From contig BOKO01000013.1 in assembly GCA_016861025.1 (NCBI GenBank), forward strand, positions 100,630-164,629: DNA of 64,000 bases. The letters are read 5' to 3'. Of the stretch, positions 32,484 to 39,866 are shown piece after piece. Positions within the stretch are counted from its first letter, which is position 1. Every line of letters starts with the position of its first letter. The notes beneath the pieces were generated by a model. The model made no database searches. It was not told the origin of the DNA and saw only the letters and a program-made list of their open reading frames with translations. Source of the stretch: Chloroflexota bacterium (GTDB lineage Bacteria; Chloroflexota; Anaerolineae; Caldilineales; Caldilineaceae). The translations under genes were made by a program, and so were the position numbers.

Positions 32484-33395
32484 CTATTTTTTCGAAGAGA
32501 GCGCGAGCAGCTCCGGCATCTCGATGCCCCCGAGCTTGACGACGCCGTTGCCGAAGACCGTTGCCGGAGTCGCGGTAAGGCCGATAGACCGGAAGAAGGC
32601 GACGTTCTCGCGCCCATAGCCCGCCTTGGCGCATTTCGCGCCGCCGGCAACGGTCTTGCCGCCCACGGCGTCGCGCCAGGCCTTTTGCGGATTGGGGGAA
32701 CACATCACGCGGGCCACGATTTCTTCCGAGCCGGGTTTGAACGGCGTGGGGAAGAGGAACACCGTGTAATCCTTCGGCAGCTTCTCGAGGGTCTTTTCGT
32801 ACTCGCCGCAGTAAGGGCATTGAGGATCGGAGAAGACATAGAGGACCTTGCTCATGTCCGAAGGTTCGGGCTTGCCGTACACGATTGCGCGTTTGATCGG
32901 AGGGGATGCGTCCGACGGACTTGCCGCGGCGGCGCCGGGCAGGACTTGCGGCACCGCCGCAAAGGATTCCGGAGCGGCCTGGGGCTGGGGTGGCAGCCAT
33001 GCCGCGCCGGCGCCCGGGGCCGGTTGCTGGCTGCCGGCCAGATGGCTTGCGCCGGCCAGCATGAAGACGGCGAAGATTGCCAGAAGCCCGTAGCGGCGCG
33101 CAGCACGCCAACGAAGCTCGGGGTCCGAGGCAACCGTCTTCATGATCCTCGATAGCGCACGCGAGGCGTGAGCCTCGCAGCTGAAGCTCTCGATCGGCTC
33201 GGCGCTGGCGCATCCCGCCTTCGAGAAGGAAATGGCGAACCGTCCGGATTGCTCCTCCGCCGCGGTGGAGAACTTCCCGCCGCCGGCCGGATTGGGGAGG
33301 ATTGTCGCGGTCTTCGTCAATCCGGTAGCCTGGAAACAGGTATGGAGTGCGCCGTTTCTCAAAACGACGCTGTCCTTAAGATGAATAGGAAACAT
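32484..33395 (-). CDS. Membrane-anchored DsbC-like thioredoxin of the transfer system
   Basis: 303 residues from ATG 33393-33395 after GAGGA. About 85 cytoplasmic residues come first (SVVLRNGALHTCFQATGLTK...). A membrane helix follows (YGLLAIFAVFMLAGASHLAG), then a Pro/Ala linker and a thioredoxin domain with active site SDPQCPYCGEYEK and the cis-Pro region GLTATPATVFGNG. DsbC/TrbB-like disulfide proteins accompany IncI-type conjugation systems and fold periplasmic pilus parts. ATG 33143 would give a shorter protein without the N-terminal domain. Overlaps the dotM stop by 20 bases. Confidence 0.85.
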   Translation of the reverse strand: MFPIHLKDSVVLRNGALHTCFQATGLTKTATILPNPAGGGKFSTAAEEQSGRFAISFSKAGCASAEPIESFSCEAHASRALSRIMKTVASDPELRWRAARRYGLLAIFAVFMLAGASHLAGSQQPAPGAGAAWLPPQPQAAPESFAAVPQVLPGAAAASPSDASPPIKRAIVYGKPEPSDMSKVLYVFSDPQCPYCGEYEKTLEKLPKDYTVFLFPTPFKPGSEEIVARVMCSPNPQKAWRDAVGGKTVAGGAKCAKAGYGRENVAFFRSIGLTATPATVFGNGVVKLGGIEMPELLALSSKK

Positions 33396-34470
33396 TTTCG
33401 TCCTCTTCTTCGATTTCGCCGATGTTCTTGAGATACTCTCCGAGCGCATCGACGGCACGCTCGACATAGGTTTCGACCAGTTCCCGCGACATGGATGCGG
33501 CGAGTTTTTCCGCCTGGAACTGGGCGAAGACGCCGGCCGCCTCGACGAACGGCGTCTTGCGTCCGAGCGAGTTGAGCGGGTACCACAACGCCCGGTCATT
33601 GGGCTTGAGCCAGAGGAACTCCGCCGGCGGGAGAACCCCCGACTCGCGGCTTTGTTCGAGCAGCGCCATAAGGAAGGTGCGCGCGTACGGATGCCGGCGC
33701 AATACATCCCTCGCCTTGGGGTTGTTCCGGTATTTCCTGTAGGCTTCCTGCGCGAGGGAATAGTTGGGCCGGGATTTCTTGTTCCTGGCGCTCATGTTGA
33801 GCGCGTCGAGGAGATTTTTCGAGGCCTTCCGGCCGTCGACGATCCTCGCGCAAAAGGCCGAGAACAAAGCCTTTTCGTGATCGCGCAAATCGTCCGGGTG
33901 CTCGATGCGGCGCCCGAGGTCGTTGAGGAAAGCCGTACGGGCTCGGCCGCGGTCGAATTTCCCGTCGACCACGAGGGAATGCCTGCGGGCGTATTCCTCG
34001 GGCCGCATGGAGACCGCCCATTCCTTCGACGCGTCGTCGGAAAGATCCCGATCGATGACGGGGATTACGGGGGGGTGGTTTCTCGATTGGACTTTCAGGA
34101 GCATTTGCGGATCCATCACCCGGTTTGCCTTGAGGATCGGATGTTTCAGGGCCTTTCTGCCGATCCATACGGACAGCGCGAGCAGGATCGGGGCGTAGAA
34201 CACGCCGGTATAGTTCCCCGCCTTGATAAGGGAGGAAAACGGGATCTGGTCGGGTCTTGCCAGCGCTTCGCCGATGGCAACCCTCACCTGCTCGGCGTAG
34301 GGAATCAGGATGAATGGAGTGATTTCGATGTACTTCCATTTCAGGAAGATTGCCGCCAGCTGAGCGTGCTTGAAGTGCCAGATGGCGTACGCCGACCCGC
34401 CGATCAGGATGATCCCGACGACGATCAGCGGGAGGAGGCCGGTCTCGGCTGGACGGTTTCCGTCGGACAT
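33376..34470 (-). CDS. dotM: DotM/IcmP-like type IVB coupling-complex protein
   Basis: 364 residues. Membrane segments lie near 12-32 (LLPLIVVGIILIGGSAYAIW) and near 88-105 (TGVFYAPILLALSVWIG). The cytoplasmic domain has the DotM signatures MRPEEYARRHSL, HPYARTFLMALLEQSRESGVLPPAEFLWLKPNDRALWYPLNSLGRK and FVEAAGVFAQFQAEK. DotM binds DotL in the type IV coupling complex. Its place directly upstream of dsbC and dotL agrees with this. Confidence 0.9.
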   Translation of the reverse strand: MSDGNRPAETGLLPLIVVGIILIGGSAYAIWHFKHAQLAAIFLKWKYIEITPFILIPYAEQVRVAIGEALARPDQIPFSSLIKAGNYTGVFYAPILLALSVWIGRKALKHPILKANRVMDPQMLLKVQSRNHPPVIPVIDRDLSDDASKEWAVSMRPEEYARRHSLVVDGKFDRGRARTAFLNDLGRRIEHPDDLRDHEKALFSAFCARIVDGRKASKNLLDALNMSARNKKSRPNYSLAQEAYRKYRNNPKARDVLRRHPYARTFLMALLEQSRESGVLPPAEFLWLKPNDRALWYPLNSLGRKTPFVEAAGVFAQFQAEKLAASMSRELVETYVERAVDALGEYLKNIGEIEEEDENVSYSS

Positions 34471-34476
34471 GTCGGC

Positions 34477-34812
34477 TTATCGCGGTCTGGCGCCGCCGAT
34501 CGGCCCGACAGGATTCATCTCCGTCCTTTCGAGGGCCTCTTCCAAGCGGATCAGGCGGCTCTCCAGGCGCTCGATGTGGGCGGCCAGACGGGTATTCCCC
34601 GGGATGCCCAGTTCGGCCGCCTTCGCCTCAAGACGAGCCTTCCGCTGCTCTTCCCACTGCCTTTCGCGCTCATTGCGGAATGCGAGCAACTCGTCCCGGT
34701 GTGCCTCGAAACCTTCCGTCGTTTCGATATCCCAGCAGGGGTCGTTCAGCCAGTCGAGTTTCAGCCGCTGGATTTCCTCCGGGGACTTGCGGCCGGTGCA
34801 GGACGTGCCCAT
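34477..34812 (-). CDS. Unknown coiled-coil protein in the transfer operon
   Basis: 111 residues; its ATG shares an A with the bactofilin stop (TGATG). The central and C-terminal parts are a charged coiled coil (DELLAFRNERERQWEEQRKARLEAKAAEL, HIERLESRLIRLEEALER). No membrane segment. Probably a structural or scaffold component; no homologue recognised. Confidence 0.65.
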   Translation of the reverse strand: MGTSCTGRKSPEEIQRLKLDWLNDPCWDIETTEGFEAHRDELLAFRNERERQWEEQRKARLEAKAAELGIPGNTRLAAHIERLESRLIRLEEALERTEMNPVGPIGGARPR

Positions 34813-35267
34813 CAGCTCACCGCGTGCTGCAGAGGCATGACATTGGCGGCGTCCTGCACGAACTCGCGTTGAGGCTGCGCATCCTTGGTCATCGACCCGG
34901 TCACTTCGGCGCCCTCGGCCATCTTGACGAGGCCGTAGCGCAATTCACCGTCGATCAGGGCGTCCTTCTGGAGCACCAGCTTGACGATGCTGGCCCGTCC
35001 CTTGATGCGACCGTTGATGATGGCCATGCGCGCGAAAACATTCCCTTCGATCACGCCGGTGCCGGTAAGCACCAACACGCCGTCCCCGTCGATCTCGACG
35101 TTGCCGTGAACGGTGCCTTCGATCTTGACCCCTTCGTGCAGGACGAGGTCGCCATTGAAATGAGCCGACTGGGCGATAACCGAAGTGATCTGAAGCTTGT
35201 CCTGCGTGGTCGGCTTGGGCTGCTCGGGTGCCTTATCCTTGCGCCGGAATATCGATAAAAAACCCAT
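34812..35267 (-). CDS. Bactofilin
   Basis: 151 residues. A short basic N-terminus (MGFLSIFRRKDK) precedes the bactofilin repeat region: ITSVIAQSAHFNGDLVLHEGVKIEGTVHGNVEIDGDGVLVLTGTGVIEGNVFA and following turns. Bactofilins polymerise on the inner membrane and act as scaffolds. Its position in the transfer operon suggests it positions the secretion machinery, as such genes also occur in IncI-like transfer regions. The family call is strong; the role is inferred. Confidence 0.9.
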   Translation of the reverse strand: MGFLSIFRRKDKAPEQPKPTTQDKLQITSVIAQSAHFNGDLVLHEGVKIEGTVHGNVEIDGDGVLVLTGTGVIEGNVFARMAIINGRIKGRASIVKLVLQKDALIDGELRYGLVKMAEGAEVTGSMTKDAQPQREFVQDAANVMPLQHAVS

Positions 35268-35276
35268 GACCTCCTC

Positions 35277-36068
35277 CTAGTCTGTGATATTGAGAATGCG
35301 CCGGTCGGTAATGACCGTTCTGGATCCCGGATCGAGTCCGATCACCTTCTCCCCGGTCGGCAGATTGCCCCCCATGGAGACGCTGGCGCCGCTTTTGAGA
35401 ACCAGCCGCCCCTTCTCGACGGTCTCGATCATGCTTCGCGAATGCGGCATGAACTCGATCGGCATTTCGCGCCACGAGACCGAGGGCGCGGCCCCGGCCT
35501 GCTCTGAAGCCTTGGGTTCCTGAGCGGCCTTGGTTTCGTGTGGCTTCCTCGTGGCGGGCTTGGCGCCGGCGGCGCGGGCCTTGTTGATGGCTTCGCGCAA
35601 TTCCAATGCCGAAATGACCACTTCCTGAGCGGCTGCCGGCTTGGTAGGCGCCGCCACGGCGGCAGGCGGCGCAGGAACCGCGGCGGGGAGCGCGGGCAGT
35701 TCGGCATTGGGCGGAAGTTCAGGCAAGGGCTCAGAGGAGCGCAGCTCCGTTGTTTCGCGAAGCTCGATCGGGGGGCGCGACGCCTTTGCCTCGGAGAGCG
35801 CCTTGTCCTTGATGCGAAGCTCCTGCTCGAGGTTCACGATCTTGTCATTGGCCGACTCGATCATCTCTCGCGTCTTCTCGACGGCGGTCATGTAGCCGCC
35901 GCCCGCGCCAATGGCGATCGCGACGAGGATTGACGCCAGCACCCAGGGCAGGGTGCCCATGGCCACTGCGGACCCCTGATTTTGCTCGGCGACGCTGCTA
36001 TCATCTCCAACCAGGCGACGATAGTCTTGCATTACATGCTGGTCGACGGCGAAAATTGATGCGTTCAT
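35277..36068 (-). CDS. Membrane protein with coiled coil, DotF/IcmG-like layout
   Basis: 263 residues; AAGGAGGG before ATG 36066-36068 fixes the start. Layout: cytoplasmic N-terminus of about 36 residues, one membrane helix (LPWVLASILVAIAIGAGGGYM), a coiled coil (EKTREMIESANDKIVNLEQELRIKDKALSEA), a Pro/Ala linker and a C-terminal beta-like domain (GRLVLKSGASVSMGGNLPTGEKVIGLDPGS). This matches the architecture of DotF/IcmG or TraP proteins of type IVB systems. Assignment rests on layout and neighbours only. Confidence 0.65.
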   Translation of the reverse strand: MNASIFAVDQHVMQDYRRLVGDDSSVAEQNQGSAVAMGTLPWVLASILVAIAIGAGGGYMTAVEKTREMIESANDKIVNLEQELRIKDKALSEAKASRPPIELRETTELRSSEPLPELPPNAELPALPAAVPAPPAAVAAPTKPAAAQEVVISALELREAINKARAAGAKPATRKPHETKAAQEPKASEQAGAAPSVSWREMPIEFMPHSRSMIETVEKGRLVLKSGASVSMGGNLPTGEKVIGLDPGSRTVITDRRILNITD

Positions 36069-36079
36069 GTGCCCTCCTT

Positions 36080-36400
36080 TCATGCGTTCCCGCCATCTTG
36101 GCGGTTGGCGGCCATTCTCGGCCCTCCGACTCTTTTTCCCTTCTTTCTCGCGACGGCGTGGGCCGGGGCCGTCTTGCGTTCCTGAATCCAGGCGAGAGTC
36201 ACAGCCTTGGACCAAACACGCTTGCCTCCAAGCTTGGTCGATTTCGGAATGAGCTTCCCTTCCTGACCCGCATAGACGCAGTTCATGATGGTTTTTGCTT
36301 TGCGCTTCCCGGTCAGGTCGCCAACGTCCTTGGCGGTCAGCCATTCGTCCTCGCCGGCGTCGGCTTGCTTTCCGGGCCTCGGTTTCCCCGTGGAAATCAT
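36080..36400 (-). CDS. Basic HTH-like protein heading the transfer operon
   Basis: 106 residues from ATG 36398-36400. The core (DEWLTAKDVGDLTGKRKAKTIMNCVYAGQEGKLIPKSTKLGGKRVWSKAVTLAWIQER) resembles the small winged-helix (AlpA/excisionase/MerR-like) fold, with a basic tail. The -10 of its promoter element ends only seven bases before the ATG, so the mRNA is probably leaderless. It is a good candidate regulator of the transfer operon or of the divergent genes. Confidence 0.7.
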   Translation of the reverse strand: MISTGKPRPGKQADAGEDEWLTAKDVGDLTGKRKAKTIMNCVYAGQEGKLIPKSTKLGGKRVWSKAVTLAWIQERKTAPAHAVARKKGKRVGGPRMAANRQDGGNA

Positions 36401-36407
36401 CTGTGTG

Positions 36408-36420
36408 AATATTACGATAC
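36408..36420 (-). promoter_or_regulatory. GTATCGW-type promoter element (transfer operon)
   Basis: The minus strand reads GTATCGTAATATT, seven bases before the ATG at 36400. It faces away from the second copy at 36543-36555. Confidence 0.6.
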
Positions 36421-36456
36421 GGAATAATGAAATTGTAGGGGACTCACCCATGCCCT

Positions 36457-36473
36457 GTCAAACACGATTTGAC
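36457..36473. promoter_or_regulatory. Inverted repeat between divergent promoters
   Basis: GTCAAA-CACGA-TTTGAC is a 6-bp perfect inverted repeat with a 5-base spacer, located between the two divergent promoter elements. It is a candidate operator. Confidence 0.4.
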
Positions 36474-36542
36474 CCGAAAATGCCCTTTTCCGCCCTGTCC
36501 GTGGAATTGTTGCGCGGGTGTCGGGAATCCGGCAGAATGTCC

Positions 36543-36555
36543 GTATCGATATAGC
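36543..36555 (+). promoter_or_regulatory. GTATCGW-type promoter element (plus strand)
   Basis: The plus strand reads GTATCGATATAGC, eleven bases before the ATG at 36567. It is the only plus-strand copy found and fits the only plus-strand gene pair. Confidence 0.6.
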
Positions 36556-36566
36556 GAGGCGTAATT

Positions 36567-36965
36567 ATGCTGCGAAGCTTCCTACAGGATCGAAAAATGG
36601 CCCATTCCCTGCGGGCGTTCTCCGAAGTGCTCGACAGGGACTCAGACCTGAAGGAAGAGTGGGCCAGCCTCAATCCGCATATCCCCTACCCTCAAATCAG
36701 GATTTCGGAGGCCATGCAGGCTTTGTGCACGGCCATTCTGCTGGCCAAGACTACCAAGCCTGAACTCGAGGCGGAATTCAGAAAGGCCGCCGAGCAGTTG
36801 TCCCGGAAGGTGCTCTTCAACGAATTCATGTCGAAATTCATGTGCCAGGCCATTCTCGAGGACGCCGGAGAGCCGGATGGATTCGAGTATCTGGTGCCTC
36901 TGCCCGTCCTTCAGGAGAGGCGGGAATTCCTGCTCTCCATCGCCGTGCGACAACAAGGAGCCTGA
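36567..36965 (+). CDS. Unknown protein, first plus-strand gene
   Basis: 132 residues. Helical throughout (DRKMAHSLRAFSEVLDRDSDLKEEW, SEAMQALCTAILLAKTTKPELEAEFRKAAEQLSRKVLFNEFMSKFMCQAIL). No signal or membrane helix. The leader is very short. It is transcribed away from the transfer operon and followed three bases later by a membrane protein gene, so the two form an operon. No family recognised. Confidence 0.7.
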   Translation: MLRSFLQDRKMAHSLRAFSEVLDRDSDLKEEWASLNPHIPYPQIRISEAMQALCTAILLAKTTKPELEAEFRKAAEQLSRKVLFNEFMSKFMCQAILEDAGEPDGFEYLVPLPVLQERREFLLSIAVRQQGA

Positions 36966-36967
36966 CC

Positions 36968-37627
36968 ATGCAAGCGTTCAAGCGAATGCAGCTCTCCGCC
37001 CTGAAGGATTTGCCGGAGGAGTTCCGCCATCTACTGACGGACAACAGCGAGCGGTTACGCAAGGCCGCGGTGGCGGGGACGGCGGCCATCTCGATCTGCC
37101 TGGGGACCATACTGATGATGCCTTCCGGTCAGTCCCACGCCCTGCCGGAATCCCACGCGCCGCCCGCGAACGAGAACCGGCCGGGATGGCTGGATCCCGA
37201 CTTCGATGGGACCTTGGCGAAAAGGGGCGCCGAGATGGAGCGTGAGCAGCGGGAGGAATTTGCAAGAATCGCAAGCGCCATGGCGCTCGACGCCATGAGC
37301 CGAGAAAACCAGGCGAAAGCGTACCAGGCCTACGACAAATACCAGTCCAACAAGATCGAGATCGACTGGTTGAAGGAAACCCTCGAGCAGGAATGGCTTA
37401 CCCCGGAGGACCGGAAGAGCGCCAGAAATGAACTTCAGCGCTTGGCCACAGAAAATTCCGTCCTTGCCGTCAACCTGCAGCGCGTCCTCAAGGACTGCGA
37501 TCGAATCGAATCGCGCCTTGCCGAGCGCGGCAGCCCGCCAAACAACAAGGACTGGCGCGAGTTCGCGCTTGCCGCCCGCGCGGAAATCGCCGATGGCCGA
37601 GTAAAACTTGCGGTAATGCGCCCTTAA
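36968..37627 (+). CDS. Single-pass membrane protein with coiled-coil domain
   Basis: 219 residues; ATG 36968 follows AAGGAG. One membrane segment lies at about 35-52 (AAVAGTAAISICLGTILMM). A long charged coiled-coil part follows (LAKRGAEMEREQREEFARIASAMALDAMSRENQAKAYQAYDKYQ, LQRLATENSVLAVNLQRVLKDCDRIESRLAER). Probably anchored in the inner membrane with the coiled coil outside. Its linkage to the transfer region suggests an accessory transfer role. Its end overlaps the convergent gene by four bases at a palindrome (37619-37632). Confidence 0.7.
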   Translation: MQAFKRMQLSALKDLPEEFRHLLTDNSERLRKAAVAGTAAISICLGTILMMPSGQSHALPESHAPPANENRPGWLDPDFDGTLAKRGAEMEREQREEFARIASAMALDAMSRENQAKAYQAYDKYQSNKIEIDWLKETLEQEWLTPEDRKSARNELQRLATENSVLAVNLQRVLKDCDRIESRLAERGSPPNNKDWREFALAARAEIADGRVKLAVMRP

Positions 37628-37890
37628 GGGCGGGAGTCGGCTTCAATCAAGGATCGCGGATGCGTCAACCCGTTTGAGGCGCGCATTCTTTCGCGCGCCA
37701 GGGCACAGAGCTCCTTCATCGATCCGCGCATGCTGATCCACTTCGTCTCCGGTACTGTCCTTACAAACCCAACGGGTTTCCCCGCGAGATCCAGCATTCT
37801 GTTGACATGGCGCCCGATGAAAAGCGCACGCTCCGTCTCGCAATGCAGATCGCAGTAGTCGATCAGATCAATATCAGTCATTTCAGACAT
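37624..37890 (-). CDS. Small unknown protein
   Basis: 88 residues from ATG 37888-37890. The pattern (IDLIDYCDLHCETERALFIGRHVNRMLDLAGKPVGFVRTV) is helix then strand. It overlaps the end of the upstream gene by 13 bases and converges with the plus-strand pair. Function unknown. Confidence 0.6.
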   Translation of the reverse strand: MSEMTDIDLIDYCDLHCETERALFIGRHVNRMLDLAGKPVGFVRTVPETKWISMRGSMKELCALARERMRASNGLTHPRSLIEADSRP

Positions 37891-38291
37891 TGGCTACCTT
37901 GTGGCTGAGGTATAAAGCCGGCAATGAATTTGGCCTCAATTTGCTGATAAATGAAAACTGACGCAACAGCCTCGGGCGTCGATCCCCAAAGGCCGCAATC
38001 AGCAAGTTGTTTCAGGTATTGACCCGCTTTCGTCGATAGTGGAATTGAGAGAACGATCGTGTTTGCATCATCGTCGCCTGATGGGCGAGCGTTTGATGGT
38101 CGCAAAATCTCATCTGCCGCCTCGCTCTCGGATCCGCGCTCATTGAACATTTCGGCAATGTACTCGCGCTCCTTGGCCACCAGAGCCTTGGCTGCGCCGG
38201 ATGATAGCCCGGTCTTCCGCACCAGACGCAGTACCTCTGCCTTGTAATCTGCCAAGGTTTTGCTTGTTGCTTTGCGAATCGACATGTTCAT
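37878..38291 (-). CDS. Unknown protein with basic N-terminal helices
   Basis: 137 residues from ATG 38289-38291 (AAGG seven bases upstream, ATGA overlap with the upstream gene). The N-terminus (SIRKATSKTLADYKAEVLRLVRKTGLSSGAAKALVAKEREYIAEMF) is helical and basic, like ribbon-helix or HTH segments. The rest has STKAGQYLKQLADCGLWGSTPEAVASVFIYQQIEAKF, resembling a ribbon-helix-helix dimer domain. Possibly a small DNA-binding protein. Confidence 0.6.
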   Translation of the reverse strand: MNMSIRKATSKTLADYKAEVLRLVRKTGLSSGAAKALVAKEREYIAEMFNERGSESEAADEILRPSNARPSGDDDANTIVLSIPLSTKAGQYLKQLADCGLWGSTPEAVASVFIYQQIEAKFIAGFIPQPQGSQCLK

Positions 38292-38764
38292 CCAACACCC
38301 TTCTTGTAGAGGCGTAGGGCTTGGTGTCCCTCTTCGTCGAATTTTTCGCGGACGGCCCTCGTAAACGCCATGTGACGTTCGATGTAGGCGTCCTGCCATG
38401 GCGAGCCGTAAGGTCGCACGTCAACCAGTAATGGGCCGCCGACGGCTGCCACCGGATACGCATCGAGGATGAACTGGGAGCGATGGTCGTTATCAACTTC
38501 GAGGTAGAGCCAAGCATGCTGGTTGCCGCGCCGCAGAAACCAGCCATCCATGACTTCCCACGGTTGAGAGAGCACCGTCGCCAGAGCCCGCACGATGCCA
38601 TGGCAGGACCAGAGGTAGAGGGTATCGTCACCGTGCTGTCTAGCGGTTGCCGGCGCAAGTTTCTCGGTCGGATCCGGCAAAAGCGCCAGGAAGTCCCTTG
38701 TCGTCTCGAGGTCCTTGCCTACATCAGGAGGTACCAGATCGCCGGTCAGTATGTAAGGGGTCAT
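38288..38764 (-). CDS. Unknown protein with Cys/His/Asp (papain-like) pattern
   Basis: 158 residues from ATG 38762-38764 (GTG 38788 is an alternative). The segments LYLWSCHGIVRALATVLSQPWEVMDGWFLRRGNQHAWLYLEVD and FILDAYPVAAVGGPLLVDV have ordered Cys, His and Asp. Such a triad, with HAWL and ILDAYP strands, occurs in transglutaminase or NlpC-like folds. This is only a pattern-level guess. Overlaps the next gene by ATGA. Confidence 0.55.
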   Translation of the reverse strand: MTPYILTGDLVPPDVGKDLETTRDFLALLPDPTEKLAPATARQHGDDTLYLWSCHGIVRALATVLSQPWEVMDGWFLRRGNQHAWLYLEVDNDHRSQFILDAYPVAAVGGPLLVDVRPYGSPWQDAYIERHMAFTRAVREKFDEEGHQALRLYKKGVG

Positions 38765-38780
38765 CGCGATCTCATCCCGT

Positions 38781-38987
38781 TCACGCACAGTTCAGCCGCA
38801 AAATCTTCATGGCCCCTGAGGGCGAGCAACGCTTGCATGACGAAAGCAGAACGAAGGTCTTGCGTCCATATGCATCCTCGACATGCCAGTGTCCCGAATG
38901 TTTGTGCTCTTCGATTGCCTTCACGAGCCTGCTTTTCCGGCTCCCTGCGAACGGCAGAAGAAAGTAGTCGCCTTGCTTGATCCTCAC
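38781..38987 (-). CDS. Small unknown beta-rich protein
   Basis: 68 residues from GTG 38985-38987, placed nine bases after AAGGAG; a GTG at 39020 in frame has no such site. The segment IKQGDYFLLPFAGSRKSRLVKAIEEHKHSGHWHVEDAYGRKTFVLLSSC reads as a small SH3-like barrel. It overlaps the alternative start of the next gene. Function unknown. Confidence 0.55.
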   Translation of the reverse strand: MRIKQGDYFLLPFAGSRKSRLVKAIEEHKHSGHWHVEDAYGRKTFVLLSSCKRCSPSGAMKILRLNCA

Positions 38988-39025
38988 TGCATCAATCTCC
39001 TTTCCCTTGTCGCCGAACACGGCGA

Positions 39026-39331
39026 TCAGCCAACAGGACCGTCCGCAAGTGGCCGGCCTGTTACCTCAGCGATGGCAGACTTGCTCTTCGCGTCGCCAAG
39101 CCGCTTCGGTGTGTCTGGCTCCCAGCCCTCGAGCCACGCCTCCCAGTCGATCCCGGCTTCCTCGCACTTGTCGCGGAACCGGTTGATGATCTCAAGGTTG
39201 TACGCGTGTGCGCGATATGTCTCCTTGTGCCAAGCGAGAAATCGACCGCACCAGACGCAACCCGCGTCGGCGCTTTGCTGCATCTCGTCGAGATATTCAA
39301 AGCCTGAAAGCGATACCTGTACTTGGGCCAC
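39026..39331 (-). CDS. Unknown protein with CVWC motif
   Basis: 101 residues from GTG 39329-39331 with AAGGGG upstream. A Cys pair (GCVWCGRF) is followed by basic helices (ETYRAHAYNLEIINRFRDKCEEAGIDWEAWLEGW). It resembles small phage/plasmid proteins with one zinc knuckle. Function unknown. Confidence 0.6.
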   Translation of the reverse strand: MAQVQVSLSGFEYLDEMQQSADAGCVWCGRFLAWHKETYRAHAYNLEIINRFRDKCEEAGIDWEAWLEGWEPDTPKRLGDAKSKSAIAEVTGRPLADGPVG

Positions 39332-39359
39332 CTGTTTCCCCTTGCCGAGCCTGCCAACC

Positions 39360-39605
39360 CTACGGTGCAGGCGATTCGATGATTTCCACGGTCGCCGCCA
39401 GTACGAGGATTGCGGTCATACCGTCGCCAGCGGCTTCGGCCAGCATCTTCCCGGCCTCCAGTTCGCCGCAGTGTTTCTCGTCCGCAACAGACCGCACTGC
39501 CTCACCGTACTCGCGCATCTTTTCGGCATACCTCCCGCCAAGAATGTTCCGCGCCGCGTCTCGGCATTCGTACAGTCTCGTTGCAATCTGCATTGCGTTT
39601 GCCAT
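39360..39605 (-). CDS. Small helical unknown protein
   Basis: 81 residues, MANAMQIATRLYECRDAARNILGGRYAEKMREYGEAVRSVADEK and a hydrophobic C-terminal helix (GMTAILVLAATVEII). This style is common among phage accessory genes. Function unknown. Confidence 0.6.
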   Translation of the reverse strand: MANAMQIATRLYECRDAARNILGGRYAEKMREYGEAVRSVADEKHCGELEAGKMLAEAAGDGMTAILVLAATVEIIESPAP

Positions 39606-39680
39606 AGTTAATTCTCCGTTGAGCCAGCCTCGAACCCGGCAGTCGAGATGGGCTTCCGGCGATGATGCTTGCGTTCATCG

Positions 39681-39857
39681 TCATCTTCCGGTGCACGACA
39701 CTTCGCGCACCGTCGCCGTCATGTCGTATTCGTGTAGCGGGTTTGCCATCGGTATCCCGCCGCGATCGCCAACACAAAACCTCACCCACTCCTCAAACTC
39801 TTCTTTTGTGTGTGGAGGCAATTCGTCCTCATTGATGCTTATGACAACCAGTGCCAT
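39681..39857 (-). CDS. Very small unknown protein (58 aa)
   Basis: ATG 39855-39857 follows AGGAGAAGAGC, a strong ribosome site. The 58 residues (MALVVISINEDELPPHTKEEFEEWVRFCVGD...MTATVREVSC) form a strand, helix and strand. It lies nine bases before the stop of the upstream nucleotidase gene's neighbour in a continuous operon. Function unknown. Confidence 0.6.
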   Translation of the reverse strand: MALVVISINEDELPPHTKEEFEEWVRFCVGDRGGIPMANPLHEYDMTATVREVSCTGR

Positions 39858-39866
39858 GCTCTTCTC

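Noticed and set aside
32434..33213. Longer TnpB frame starting at 33213
   Set aside because: It overlaps the DsbC-like gene; TnpB begins at the conserved MQRNYRYRLYP region. Only the 16-residue leader after 32481 may be meaningful.
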